A stretch of 64,000 nucleotides of DNA from Ophiobolus disseminans (taxonomy: Eukaryota > Ascomycota > Dothideomycetes > Pleosporales > Phaeosphaeriaceae), in contig MU006218.1 of the NCBI GenBank assembly GCA_010093685.1, positions 2,090,476-2,154,475 of the forward strand, given 5' to 3'. Position numbers and translations under genes: made by a program. Of the stretch, positions 1-11,390 are shown piece by piece. Position 1 is the first letter of the stretch. Each line of letters opens with the position of its first letter. The notes below the pieces were generated by a model. The model searched no databases, was not told the origin of the DNA, and saw only the letters and a list, made by a program, of their open reading frames with translations.

Positions 1-202
1 GGGTTTGATAGCATTCTTGATGTTTTTCAGAACTTCTTCCAGGGAAGATAAACTGGTGTGGCGGGAGGAAAATTTCAGACTAAGTGGTATATCGAACTTG
101 AAGATATCTTTTGATGCGATACTAAATGCGTGCATCTAATGCCTTCCCAAACGCCAAATGCTCAATCGCTCAACAAATCAAATCGCACTCTCCTATCGCC
201 AC

Positions 203-1919
203 TCAAACATTCATCTCCTTCAAATCCTCCGCGACCTTGAACGGCGCTTCAGTTTTACTCCTAATCTCCTCGACGCTCACGCCCTTCGCATGTTCCTTCA
301 GCGTCAAGCCCTCCAGCCTATCGCAATCAAACACCGCGAGATCAGTGATTATCGTGCTCACGCACTTCTGCCCCGTCAAGGGGAACGTGCACTGGTTCAG
401 GATCTTTGGGTTTCCCTTCTTGTCGACGTGTTCCATGGTGATGACGACTTTTGTTTGCGTGGGGTTGGCGACGAGGTCCATTGCGCCGCCGATGCCTTTG
501 ACTTTCCCGGGGAGCATGAAGTTTGCGAGATCTGTGGACGTTGTCAGCATTCTAATCTCACTCAAATCAACGGACATGAATCCTGGTTTGACGTACCTCC
601 AAATTGGTTAACCTGCATAGCGCCCAGCATAGCCACATCGATCCTACCACTCCTAATCATGCCAAAACTCTCATGACTGCCAAATGTACTCGCGCCCTGA
701 ATCAGCGTCACGGTTTCTTTTCCAGCGTTGATCAAATCTGGGTCTTCCTCGCCGGGCTTGGGGTACCGGCCCATACCCAGGATACCGTTTTCTGACTCGA
801 GGATAATTTCTGTGCCAGGAGGGAGGAAAGCCGGGGCTGCGAGGGGCATGCCGATACCTGGTGAGGAAGGTGAGTGAGTGGGAAAGGGAAGACGGGGGAA
901 GAAAAGACTTACCTAAGTTGACGTACATGCCGTCTTTGAGTTCTTGAGCTGCGCGCTTGATGATGCGTTCGCGCTTCTGGCTGGCTTCCGACGACCCGCC
1001 TTCGAGGAGCGCTTTCTTCTGTTCCTCTGGACTCTTCCAGAAGACCTTCCTCTCAATTTGCTTCGGCTCGGTGCTCTTGATGACTTTCTTTACGTATATG
1101 CCCTGCAGGTGAATATCCTCTGGCGCAATGACGCCGTCCTCGACAATCTCATCAGCCTCCACAATCGTGATCTTCGCGTTCTTGCCCATAGCCTCGTTGA
1201 AGTTGTTTTGCGCTTTACGGAACTGGCAGTTGCCTAACCGATCTGCTTTTGCGACTTTGACAAAGGCGTAGTCGCCGAAGATGGACTCTTCCATGACGTA
1301 GGATTTTCCGTTGAATTCGCGCGTTTCTTTGGGAGGAGCCATGACTGCGATGGTGCCATCGGTATTGTATCGGACGGGGAGTTCGCCGGTTTGTACTGCA
1401 TGAGCGTTAGACACCTTTCTTCTTTAGACTTGAGACTGTCATGGTCTAAGACGTACCTATTGTTCCATACGCAGCAGGTGTGTAGAATGCGGGTACACCC
1501 GCTGCTCCAGCCGCGCACTTCTCCGCAATGGTACCCTGTGGGGTCAATTGCAGACTCAATTGCCCCTTCAGATACATCTGCTCAAACACCTTGTTGTCTC
1601 CAATATAACTCGCAATCATGGTGCCAATTTGCTTCGTCTCGAGCAATTGACCCAATCCTACACCTGGCATACCTGCGTTGTTGCTGACGACTGTGAAGTT
1701 ACTGAGATCTTTTCGGTCGCGAAGTGCGTTGATGAGTGTGTTGGGTACGCCCGAGAAACCGAAGCCGCCGACGAGGACTGTGGTGTCGGACTTCATGTCT
1801 GATATAGCTTCTTGTGCCGAGGAAACGATCTTGTTGATGGCGGGTCGCACGGTGGTTGTAGAAAAGAAGCGCGGCGATACAGCCTTCCGGCGCGCGTTGA
1901 AAAGAAGTTGTCGTTGCAT
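203..1919 (-). CDS. Succinyl-CoA:3-ketoacid (or 3-oxoadipate) CoA-transferase, mitochondrial
   Basis: Four exons (1919-1457, 1395-913, 857-597, 531-203) give a 511-residue protein, the usual length of single-chain SCOT with fused A and B halves. The N-terminus (MQRQLLFNARRKAV, then FFSTTTVRP) looks like a mitochondrial presequence, which is why I prefer this Met to one 25 codons upstream. Family landmarks are VLVGGFGFSGVPNTLI, the B-half start IGMPLAAPAFLPPG, the ESENGILGMG block carrying the catalytic Glu, and KVKGIGGAMDLV. SCOT family enzymes move CoA from succinyl-CoA to a 3-keto acid. Acetoacetate is the classic substrate, but the fungal 3-oxoadipate transferase is the same family. Its thiolase, keto-acid carrier and ring-cleavage neighbours make 3-oxoadipate or a relative attractive here; sequence alone does not decide. 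Confidence 0.93.
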
Positions 1920-2554
1920 CGTGGATGTCGTAGGTATCGTGATATTGGTGTCGTGGAAATAATATGCTTCAAGCCGGGCAGCTTCAAGCTTCAAGTAGGA
2001 GTGGTGACTTCAGGTGCTTCGAAAAGGACAGATGCGAGGTCGTAAATGTTGAAGGTAATCAATAACAGCTTCAGTCAGACCAGTACCCGTCAATGCACAA
2101 TGCTGCAGTGTTGATTGTGGTTTACAACTTTTCGGTTCACGGGCAGCAACCTCCCCACACGACACCATTTAACGCGGGTAGCTTGCATCACAAGCTAATA
2201 CCTTTGCGGATGACCGAAGCTGACTGCCGGCCGGTGCCGGTGGAGCTGAGCCGTTCGGAAAAGGCTCCGCACAGAGATCGGATGAGACATGGATGAGAAT
2301 TTAACCGAAAACGGAGCGGAAATGCGGGCAACTTGCAATTTGATTGGCGCGTCTTGGGAGTGTACTGCTATTTTCCACTGCATTGCGGATACGTTTTCCA
2401 CGCAGATATTTGCGCTGCTTATGCACGTGATAACGCGCTCACAAGGCGTTCGCCTGCACGGTATCTTTGAGTTTAGATGTACAAGATTGTAGGTACATCA
2501 CCGGAAAGGCTATGTTACATTTCGAAACTAGTCTACCTCCCGTCGCATGCTTTG
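1920..2554. other. Intergenic, upstream of the CoA-transferase gene
   Basis: About 630 bp between the 5' end of the CoA-transferase gene and the 3' end of the iron alcohol dehydrogenase gene. I see no convincing coding sequence. It should hold the promoter of the CoA-transferase gene. Confidence 0.5.
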
Positions 2555-4020
2555 TCAATACAGATCGTGCACGATTTGCTTTACTGGCGCTACGCGTTAG
2601 CAAGGCATCAAGATCATGATACTACATAAGTAGTGCTTACAATTGGCGAAGTCTTTGTGCTCCTTGCTGTGCAGTGCTCGAGACGCGATGGCTTCCTCTT
2701 CAGCATCTCCAGTGGGAACATCGTACTACACGTGTGTCAGCGACGCCCTCCGTCAGGATATCTCCAACTTACAGCAGTCAGCGTTGTCTTGTGACCCAGT
2801 CGTTCGACCAAATCTGCGATTGCATCTCCAACAATGTGGGAGTCTTTCTCATCGCTCCCTGTGCTCTGCTTGCCAATGTACGGGATGATGCGAGCGATTT
2901 GCCTCGCTTCCTCAGGATTGCTCGCTTTCAAGTGAACGGTTGGTGCCAGACTTAGACAACTTGTAATGCCGTGTGGGATGCTGTACGTGGCTCCTATTGC
3001 ATGGCCGATGCTGTGGCTCAGACCCACACCGCCAGTGTACAAGAATGGGAAAAGAGACGAGTAGCATGCTAGAAAGAGCTTTGTGCGCACCTCCGCGTCT
3101 TCCGGGTTTGCTTTGGATTGTGGGAGGTATGCAAAGAGATCTTTGATGGCCTCGAGACACATGCGCTTCGTTGGTATCTCGGCTGCGAGAGGATGATACA
3201 TGAGCTCGACCGCATGGTCCAGAGATCGGATCTATAGTGAGGTCAGCGACATTCCTTCACCAATCAGAGATTCATAGGTTGAACATACACCAGTGCTAGT
3301 CCAAAGATGTAAAGGAGTGTATACAGCGAGGTCTCCATCATACACAACAGCTGCACAAGTCAGCACGATGAGCACCAAAAGCTGGAGCGCGTAACCTACC
3401 TTTGGGCACGAGCTCAGGATCGCTTACAGCAATCTTGTGCTTCTCTTCGGTTGTGAACCCCGCGTTTTGTGTTGTTTCGGCGACGCTCAGAGTTGTTGGT
3501 ACAGCAATGCTAGGTATCCATTTCCCCGTTTCCTGGTGGATGTTGTATGCGATCGCCTTCGCGGAATCAATGGGAGAGCCACCTCCTATCGCGATCAACA
3601 CATCGCATCCGGACTTTGACATGAGCGCTGTTGCTTCACGGATATCTTGTATGGGCCTGGGGATGGTCAGAGGTAGGCTGTGCACGAGGATCATTTAACT
3701 CACGCATGTTGGCCAATCTTGCTGAAAGTACCTCCGTGTGCAGTACCCAAAGACTTTTCAATGTTTTTGATCACAGGAGTCTTTTCGTACAGCGACCGAC
3801 CGGTGATGATGAAACCCTTGGTGCCGCCTAACTCCGTGATCACGTCGCAAAGCTGGTTGCTTGTGCCTGGGTGTCTGTTAGTTCATATCGCCTTTCGTAT
3901 CCAACCTTGGTATCCCTTATTACCATTGCCATAGATCATGAGCTTGACAGGCGACGCGCGATAAACTCCTTTGACACTGGAGTCAATGTTTCCTTTCTGG
4001 TATTTGTTTGGGAGCGCCAT
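2555..4020 (-). CDS. Iron-containing alcohol dehydrogenase family, maleylacetate-reductase-like
   Basis: Seven exons (4020-3924, 3866-3704, 3656-3400, 3350-3289, 3231-2773, 2725-2641, 2589-2555) give 385 residues. The NAD-binding loop is AIGGGSPIDSAKAI. It is followed by the PTTLSVAE segment, and metal-ligand positions lie in SLDHAVELMY and GLSHSIGHAIGATYSIPHG. The His spacing in the last block resembles maleylacetate reductase (which reduces maleylacetate to 3-oxoadipate) more than long-chain Fe-ADHs, as does the modest length. The last exon is only 35 bp; it uses a CTAAC branch point and restores the conserved C-terminal helix. The gene is divergent from the thiolase gene with a 280-bp shared promoter. 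Hydroxyacid-oxoacid transhydrogenase or another Fe-ADH remains possible. Confidence 0.85.
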
Positions 4021-4300
4021 CATGGACGAGTTTGCTGTAGGTAAAATCGAGGGCTGGCGTGCCGAGTATCACGTAGAACCAAATCGGAGTCTGACCTCAA
4101 ATCGCTTACAGATCCACGCGATCTGACGGAATTCCGTCACCGAGGGGCAGCGCCGGCTTCGCCCCACACCAGTTTTGAGCCCCGCCACAGCCTCAAAGCA
4201 GAGCCGCCAAACGGCAGTTCCACATCTTGAACAACAACGCGTCAGGCGTTGCATTGTCAGAAAATGTATCTGTGTATTTTCGACATCTTCCAGACTCAAA
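4021..4300. promoter_or_regulatory. Shared divergent promoter, Fe-ADH / thiolase
   Basis: The 280-bp space between two start codons on opposite strands must carry both promoters, so the two genes are probably co-regulated. I could not identify a specific operator. Confidence 0.45.
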
Positions 4301-5571
4301 ATGGCAAGCTTCAACAGGGTCGCGCGGAATGTTCTGCAAAAGAGCCCAAACGATGTTGTCTTGCTCTCGGCCGTGCGATCACCCATTAATCGCAGTTTTA
4401 AGGGTGGTTATAAGGATGCACATCCTGAAGATATCCTGATGCCTGTAAGTCAAACGGCATTTTGTTTTGGTATGAACTGATAGGTCGGTAGATCATGAAG
4501 GCTGCAATCCAGCGTGCGCAGATTCAGCCCGGCGACGTCAACGATGCTATGATAGGGAATGTACTTGCTGAGCTGGGTTTTGCAAAGACAGGACGAATGG
4601 CGCTCAATCACGCCGGTTTCCCAAACTCAACGACCTTCCACACTGTAAATCGTCAGTGCTCGAGCAGTCTGCAAGCTATCACCCACGTTTCGCATTCCAT
4701 CATGGCTGGCCAGATTGACGTAGGGCTTGCCGGAGGTGTGGAAAGCATGTCAAGAAACTATGGCTCTCGTGGAGTGCCGACGGATGTATCACCTGCTCTC
4801 CTGGGATCCACTGTAAAGGATGCGAGGGACTGCCTTATGCCAATGGGTATCACATCGGAGAATGTCGCAGAAAGATACAAGGTGGATCGTAGAAGTCAAG
4901 ATGAGTACGCTGTCCGAAGCCACAGCCGTGCTAGCCGAGCACAGAAAGAAGGTCGATTTGACTGGGAGATTGCTCCCTTGACTGTTCCGCGCATGGACGA
5001 GGCGACAGGACAGCCGTGTGGATTCGAAGTGACCAAAGACGATGGGATCAGGCATGGCTTGACTTTTGATAAGATCTCAACCCTTAAGCCTGTCTTTGGG
5101 GAAAACGGAAAGAGCACGGCCGGCAACTCAAGTCAGATCTCTGACGGTGCATCGTCCACTATCTTGGCTCGGCGATCATGGGCAGAGGAGCGTGGTCTCA
5201 AGCCTCTTGGTCGTTTCGTTGGCACACAGGTCAAGGGCTGCGCGCCAGACGAGATGGGCATCTCCCCAATATACGCCATTCCTGCGCTGCTGAAGTGGAC
5301 TGGGGTCGAGCTCAAAGACGTGGATGTTATTGAGCTGAACGAGGCATTTGCAAGCCAAACTATTGCGTGCATACGTGAGCTTGGTTTAGATGAGGAGAAA
5401 GTTAACCCTAATGGAGGCGCAATTGCTCTGGGTCATCCTACTGGCGCAACTGGGGCCCGGCAAACAGCGACTCTATTCGGGGAGCTGCGACGGCAGGACA
5501 GGGAGATAGGTATTGTGAGCATGTGCGCGAGTACTGGGCAGGGTGTAGCTTCGCTTTTCATCCGCGAGTAG
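4301..5571 (+). CDS. 3-ketoacyl-CoA (candidate 3-oxoadipyl-CoA) thiolase
   Basis: Exons 4301-4444 and 4492-5571 give 407 residues. Thiolase signatures are all present: the nucleophile Cys in NRQCSSSLQA, the NEAFAS motif, the catalytic His in GGAIALGHPTGATGAR, and the second Cys in MCASTGQG. The family cleaves 3-ketoacyl-CoA with CoA to acetyl-CoA and a shortened acyl-CoA. The N-terminus (MASFNRVARNVLQKSP) is basic and could be a mitochondrial targeting or PTS2-like leader; no C-terminal SKL is present. Beside a SCOT-type transferase and an Odc-type carrier, the likely job is cleavage of 3-oxoadipyl-CoA or a related C6 thioester into acetyl-CoA and succinyl-CoA. That substrate is inference. 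Confidence 0.93.
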
Positions 5572-5877
5572 GCAAAAATATCATCTTCGCCGGATGTTGA
5601 CCTGGTCCTGCAGTGAAACGTCATTAGTGAAAAAATGGAAGAACACGAAAGTGACGCGTGAATCCAGTGACGTAGACGCTAAAACACTAGCGCGCAGGGG
5701 CCTCCAGTGCGACGTTTCTCGGCACTGCTCCCCACACGATGCAGCTCACCGCACAAAGTCCCACCACTTCCGCCATGTCGGAGCCGGCAATGTGTTGCTT
5801 CACGGGGCGACTCCCGCATCTTGCTTTATGCTCACCACTTTCCTCTTTGAGTCTGCATCTCAATTGAGCTTTTCGTC

Positions 5878-7302
5878 ATGTTCCTGCTTCGCCGCGTCCC
5901 GCTTCGTGCCATTCCACGATTCCCAGCCCCCAGCCAGCGTCGTGCTCTAGGTAGCGTGAGTGCTATCGACTCTGCCGTTTTTCGCACTCTCTTTGGAACC
6001 GAGGAGATTCGCAAAGTGTTCGATGACAAGGCTTATGTCAACCGCTGTGTCGATGCGGAGACAGCTCTAGCAAGGGCACAGTCGAAATGCAATGTCATAC
6101 CTTCTCACATTGGTGACCTAGTCACTTCGAGAGCCAATGATCTGGAGCTAGACTATGAACGACTGCGAAGAGAGACTGAAATTGTCGGTTACCCAATATT
6201 CCCCTTAATACAACAGCTCTCTGCATCGTGCGGAGATGAAGCTGGACGCTATGTACATTGGGGCGCGACGACCCAGGACATTATGGATCTAGCAAGCATC
6301 CTCCAGATGAAAGAAGGTCTCGAAATCGTTGAGCGTACGCTCCGATCGGTCATCAAAAACCTCGAAAACCTTTCGCGAAAACATCGCGATACGCCGATGG
6401 CTGGCCGCACTCATCTGCAACACGCTCTCCCCATCACATTCGGCCACAAATGCGCAATTTGGCTGTCTGGATTCCAACGACATCTCGAGCGACTTGAAGA
6501 GCTCAAGCCGCGTGCTTTGATGGTTCAATTTGGAGGGGCTGCTGGTTCTTTGGCATCCTTGGGCTCGGGCGACGATGGCATCCGTGTCAGGAAGGAAATG
6601 GCCAAAGATTTGGGATTAACCGATCCCCCGATTACATGGCATGTGGCAAGAGATGGTGTGGCAGAAATTACCAACTACCTCGCGTTAGTAGGAGGAAGCT
6701 TGGGCAAGATTGCTCTCGACATCATTATCATGTCGTCCAACGAACTCTCCGAGGTATCGGAGCCGTTTGTGCCGCATCGCGGTGCATCGTCCACAATGCC
6801 TCAGAAGAGGAATCCTATCTCCAGCGAAGTGATCCTGGCGGCATCGAAAATTCTGCGATCCAACGCTGGGCTGGTGCTTGACGGCATGGTGTCCGACTTC
6901 GAGCGCGCCTCAGGCCCATGGCATCTTGAGTGGGTTGCTGTGCCTGAAAGCTTTGTTATTGCCGTGGGTGCGCTCAATCAGGCCGACTTTGCACTGGCAG
7001 GGCTCGTTGTCAATCCGAAGCAGATGCTCCGGAACCTGTACTCGACCCGCGGCCTCATTGTGGCGGAAGCAGTCATGATGGGTCTTGCTCCGCATCTTGG
7101 TCGAGGGAAGGCACATGACGCCGTCTATGAAGCATGCAAGGAGAGTATCGAGAATGACACCAGCTTGCTGGAAGCTCTACGAACGCGAAAAGAGATTACT
7201 GAAAAGATCTCGGATGAGCAGCTTAGCTCCTTGTGCGACGCAAAGAACTATCTTGGGTCGTGCGGTCTGATGGTGGACGAAGTGTTGGCTGCATCGAGAT
7301 AG
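5878..7302 (+). CDS. Adenylosuccinate lyase/fumarase superfamily, 3-carboxymuconate cycloisomerase-like
   Basis: A single-exon gene of 474 residues. It carries the superfamily elements HWGATTQDIMD (residues about 121-131), a GRTHLQHALPITFGHK block, and the signature loop SSTMPQKRNP with its catalytic Ser. Length and the HWGATTQD form fit the bacterial PcaB (3-carboxy-cis,cis-muconate cycloisomerase) branch better than true adenylosuccinate lyase. Most fungi use an unrelated beta-propeller enzyme for that step, so this gene may act on another muconate- or fumarate-type intermediate. The N-terminal stretch MFLLRRVPLRAIPRFPAPSQ resembles a mitochondrial presequence. It lies between the thiolase and the dioxygenase on the same strand, supporting a catabolic rather than purine role. 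Confidence 0.85.
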   Translation: MFLLRRVPLRAIPRFPAPSQRRALGSVSAIDSAVFRTLFGTEEIRKVFDDKAYVNRCVDAETALARAQSKCNVIPSHIGDLVTSRANDLELDYERLRRETEIVGYPIFPLIQQLSASCGDEAGRYVHWGATTQDIMDLASILQMKEGLEIVERTLRSVIKNLENLSRKHRDTPMAGRTHLQHALPITFGHKCAIWLSGFQRHLERLEELKPRALMVQFGGAAGSLASLGSGDDGIRVRKEMAKDLGLTDPPITWHVARDGVAEITNYLALVGGSLGKIALDIIIMSSNELSEVSEPFVPHRGASSTMPQKRNPISSEVILAASKILRSNAGLVLDGMVSDFERASGPWHLEWVAVPESFVIAVGALNQADFALAGLVVNPKQMLRNLYSTRGLIVAEAVMMGLAPHLGRGKAHDAVYEACKESIENDTSLLEALRTRKEITEKISDEQLSSLCDAKNYLGSCGLMVDEVLAASR

Positions 7303-7778
7303 TAAATCGCCTAGCGAGCGCAAACCATAGGCACATCTTCACACACTTTCAAGCCCAAAATTTGCATCACCTACTGCAATCACTGACTTTGAGTAAGCAT
7401 GGAATCTAGACTGAGTATTTTGCGACATCAATAAAGTACCCTGCGGACAAGCTGATGCGCATCATCTACGATAATGGGGGCCATGCAGAGTAACCTACAT
7501 CCTCATCTGCCATGTCCCACTAACCCGGTCGAACGCCTTGTCCACATCGTGTGGGCCTCTCACAAGTGGCCGTGGCACAGTAGCTTGGATTCGCAACCCC
7601 GCTATTATCAAACCAAGGACCAGGCCCCGCCACCACATCATGCGTAGCCCACACCATTCGGCTGCGGCAGATGGTAATTTCCTTGCGCTATTATGGATGC
7701 TTCAATATAAGGCTGGACTCGAACTCACTTGGTACCATTCCCAAAACTTCGCGCCCTAAGTACCATCCGACTTACATC
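7303..7778. other. Intergenic, promoter of the dioxygenase-like gene
   Basis: About 475 bp without a credible gene. It separates two genes on the same strand and should contain the terminator of the lyase gene and the promoter of the next gene. Confidence 0.5.
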
Positions 7779-9554
7779 ATGCAAGAATTCAAAGAGCGCG
7801 AGCTTGTTACGGACCCACAAAAGGTCTTCCACTTCACAGATCTCCAGAGACTAAAGCCGACCCGTGCAAATGATCCATATGAGTACCAGCACGGTTGGGG
7901 CAATCGGCACCAATCCGAAGTTATTCCAGGCACATTACCAGTAGCGCAGAATAACCCTCACGAGGTACGATTTGGGCTCTACACCGAAGGCATCACTTAT
8001 TCGGCGTTTGCGGCCCCACGTGTACACAACTTCAGTACCTACATGTACCGCTGCCGGCCTGCTGCTGCTCATAGTACGATGCTCCTCGACCGCTGATTGA
8101 CATTAACTAACTGGATTTAGGTGGCTACATCCCTATCGAAACGAAATCGAACATCCAGAACTGCTTTCTTTCCATCAATCCTAAAGTCGCTGCCCTCCCC
8201 GAGCAAGCAGAATGGAGTCCATTCCCACTGCCGAAAGAAGACGAGAAGATCGACTTCGTCGACGGACTTCATACGCTCGCAGGCAGTGGGGACCCTAACA
8301 TTAGAGAAGGCCTTGCGCTTTATGTCTATATGATCAACTCGAGCATGGAGCGCCGCGCATTCTGTAACACCGATGGCGATTTCTTGATCTGCCCGCAGCT
8401 CGGCACTTTAGACATTGTGACGGAAATGGGAAAGATCTTCCTACAACCTGGCGAGATCTGCGTTGTGCAGCGAGGCGTCAGATTCTGTTTGAACCTAGGC
8501 CCCGATGTCAAAGAGGCGCGAGGCTACATCACAGAAGTGTGGGGATCCATGTGGGAGCTTCCAGACCTTGGCCCACTTGGTGGACATGGTCTTGCGAATC
8601 CTCGTGACTTCCTGTACCCAGTGGCGGCTATCGACGAGAACTTGCATGTGGATTGGAAAATCGTAAATAAGACCAACGGCACGTTGAACGCCATCCAGCA
8701 GGATCATAGCCCATTCGATCTCGTTGCATGGCACGGCAATGTCGTCCCATACAAGTACGATCTCACAAAGTTTTCCTCACAGAACAGCACATCGATCGAT
8801 CATACGGACCCTTCCATCTTCACAGTTCTCACCGCCAAATCGCGAGATCCTTTGACACCTCTTGCGGATTTCCTTTGGTTCGGGCCTCGCTGGGACGTAG
8901 CCACGAACACTTTCCGACTTCCGTACTTCCACCGCAACTCCGCATCCGAGTTTCTTGCGTGTATCTATGGGAAAGGCCTTGGACGAAGCGACGACTTTCA
9001 GCCTGGTGGTGGCAGCTTTGAAGGCGGGCATACACCGCACGGAGGGTTCCATGAAGGATACCAGCATGGTATGCGAATACACGAAAGCCAACCTGAAAAG
9101 ATCCTTACAGGTAATGTATTCCGAACTCAGAGCACGTTACGCAGCTAACGAAGTCAGACCAACTGACAATCATGGTCGAATCGAGCCGACTATTCTTATT
9201 CACCGAGTATGCTCGCAAGGGCTGCGGTGTCATTGACGAACACGGCACTGATTACAAGGTCTGGGAAGCTCTTCCAGTAAGTGAGACAAAATCACAACCC
9301 CTTGTTCTTACTGACATATATAGGACCGATTCTCCGCAAATAAACGTGCTCAAGAACTACTCGTTCGAGTCAAGGAAGACAAACTCGCCGAAAAGCGACG
9401 GCTTGCACCTTACTACTTTGGAGGATTCTCGCACGGTGCAAACACAAACGATTTCGATGGTGTGCATTCCGCCGAGCTTGAGCAATACTTGGGTCGCGAC
9501 TCCAAGTTCAATGGCACAAACGGTACGAACGGCACGAACGGAGTCACATCATGA
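7779..9554 (+). CDS. Divergent homogentisate 1,2-dioxygenase-like extradiol dioxygenase
   Basis: Exons 7779-8073, 8121-9110, 9158-9276 and 9324-9554 give 544 residues, about 100 longer than normal homogentisate dioxygenase because of an N-terminal extension and a C-terminal tail ending in repeated NGTNGT units. The cupin core is clear: LPVAQNNP, DFVDGLHTLAGSGDP, NTDGDFLICPQ, VWELPDLGPLG-type and FDLVAWHGN blocks. Positions matching the Fe ligands are kept (His in LPYFHRNSASEF, Glu in SEF, His in HTPHGG), and the base-type His is kept in SIDHTDPSIFTV. The loop after SEF that in the classical enzyme reads roughly GxYEAK is replaced by GKGLGRSDD, and the start (GWGNRHQSE) differs from the usual GFGNEFSSE. 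I infer a ring-cleaving dioxygenase with changed substrate choice. Confidence 0.88.
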
Positions 9555-9821
9555 GCGGTTCGGCGCGCTGATCACGGCTGTTGTCGACGATGCATTTCTT
9601 TCCTCCTCAGCTTCACACTGTAGTCCCAAGGCTCTATATCCATCAATTTTATCGCCACTTCTTCAAAGTCCCGGTACCTGTCCAAAAACGTCTGTGCATT
9701 CATGTTCCTGAACATTTTAGCGACCCCACAAACAGTATGTGGGGTCAAAAGTTGTCTTTCGAAAGCAACGATTGCTCTTTAACAGGTCCACGCTCAAAAA
9801 TGGCATTTCATAAACAGCAAC

Positions 9822-11390
9822 ATGAATATTTCCGGGGCTTTATCGCGGCTTCTACCGCGAACGAGTTCTCAATGCGCTTGCGCTCGACTACCGGGCATGC
9901 CGCGCCGGTCATGGATGAGGGGAATCGCAACAAACGAGAGGTGGAAGAAGGAGGTTAATGAAAAGCTGCCACTGGCCGGTATCAGAGTGTTGGATATGAC
10001 TAGGGTACTTGCAGGGGTAGGTCATTGCTATATTGGGATGGTGATCGAAAACTCACAATCTACAGCCATACTGTACGCAAATACTGGGAGACTTTGGGTA
10101 TGTTTCACGTTTGAACTCCATTGCATATACTAACAAATGTTATAGTGCGGAAATTATCAAGATCGAACATCCCACGAGAGGTGACGACACAAGATCATGG
10201 GGTCCACCCGACCTAGCCTACACTGACGGCGTTGAGCGCTCATTCCCCGGCGAAAGCGCATACTACCTTTCGGTATGACGAGATATGACTGATACCACAA
10301 TCCCTCTTACCTAACCCCATTCCAGGTGAATCGCAACAAGAAGTCGCTCGGACTATCTTTCAACAACCCAACCGGCATCTCCATCCTCCACAAACTAGTG
10401 CAGAAATGCGACGTTCTTGTCGAAAACTACCTCCCCGGTTCTCTTGCAAAGTACCAACTGGACTACGCAACTATTGCAAAGATTAATCCCTCTCTGATAT
10501 ACGCTTCGGTCACTGGTTATGGTCAGACCGGACCATTCAGTGACCGAGCAGGATACGATGTCATGGTTGAAGCCGAGATGGGGTTGATGCATATCACAGG
10601 GGAAAGAGAACGGCCTCCAGTCAAAGTCGGAGTGGCAGTCACGGACATATCGACTGGCATGTACACAGCCATTGGCATTCTGGCCGCACTTTATTCGCGG
10701 AGGGACACTGGCTTGGGTCAGTGGATCGACGCAAGCTTGAGTGATTGTCAAGTAGCAGGCCTCGCAAACATTGCAAGTAGCGTACTGGTCACAGGAAAGA
10801 AGGACAGTGGGCGGTGGGGAACAGCTCATGGTATGTCAACATCCCGAAATGACGACAATTGTCGCAAGTGCTTACACATCTCAGCAACCGTAGTACCCTA
10901 CCGCGCTTACAAAACAAAAGACACCAACATCGCCGTCGGCGGCTGCAATGATAAACTCTACGGCATCCTATGCAACAAACTCAGCAAGCCGGAATGGAAA
11001 ACCGACCCTCGCTTCATCACAAACGCCCTCCGCGTGAAGCACCGCGACGTCCTCGACGCGATGGTAGAAGCAGAACTGCAACTACGCACCACGCAAGAAT
11101 GGCTCGTCATTTTCGAAGGCAGCGGCATGCCGTACGCTGCTGTCAATGACATCCAAGGCACGGTGAATCATCCTCATGTGCTGGCGCGCAATATGATCGA
11201 GGAGGTGGACCACAAGGCGTGTGGGAAGGTGAAGCTGGTCAACCATCCAGTCAAGTACTCGAGGATACAACCGGGGATAAGGAGTGCGCCGCCGCTGCTG
11301 GGAGAGCATACGGATGAGGTGTTGAGGGAGTTGTTGGGTTTTGGGGAGGAGGAGATTGGGGGGTTAAGGGAGGGGAAGACGGTTGCTTGA
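9822..11390 (+). CDS. Class III (CaiB/BaiF) acyl-CoA transferase, SUGCT-like
   Basis: Five exons (9822-10016, 10066-10097, 10146-10272, 10326-10830, 10885-11390) give 454 residues. The second exon is only 32 bp and encodes the conserved [10 protein letters not shown] stretch. Typical family blocks are [54 protein letters not shown] and [11 protein letters not shown], whose Asp is at the catalytic position. The basic Ser/Arg-rich N-terminus suggests mitochondrial import. The closest animal function I know is succinyl-CoA:glutarate CoA-transferase, acting on C5-C6 dicarboxylates, which matches the neighbouring 2-oxodicarboxylate carrier. The exact acid is unknown. It gives the cluster a second, unrelated CoA-transferase. 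Confidence 0.9.

Noticed and set aside
126..676. Two overlapping plus-strand frames over the first 0.7 kb
   Set aside because: They are shadows of the minus-strand CoA-transferase exons, which have clear family motifs.
7779..9554. Ordinary tyrosine/homogentisate degradation cluster
   Set aside because: No maleylacetoacetate isomerase, fumarylacetoacetase or 4-hydroxyphenylpyruvate dioxygenase is present nearby, and the dioxygenase is divergent.
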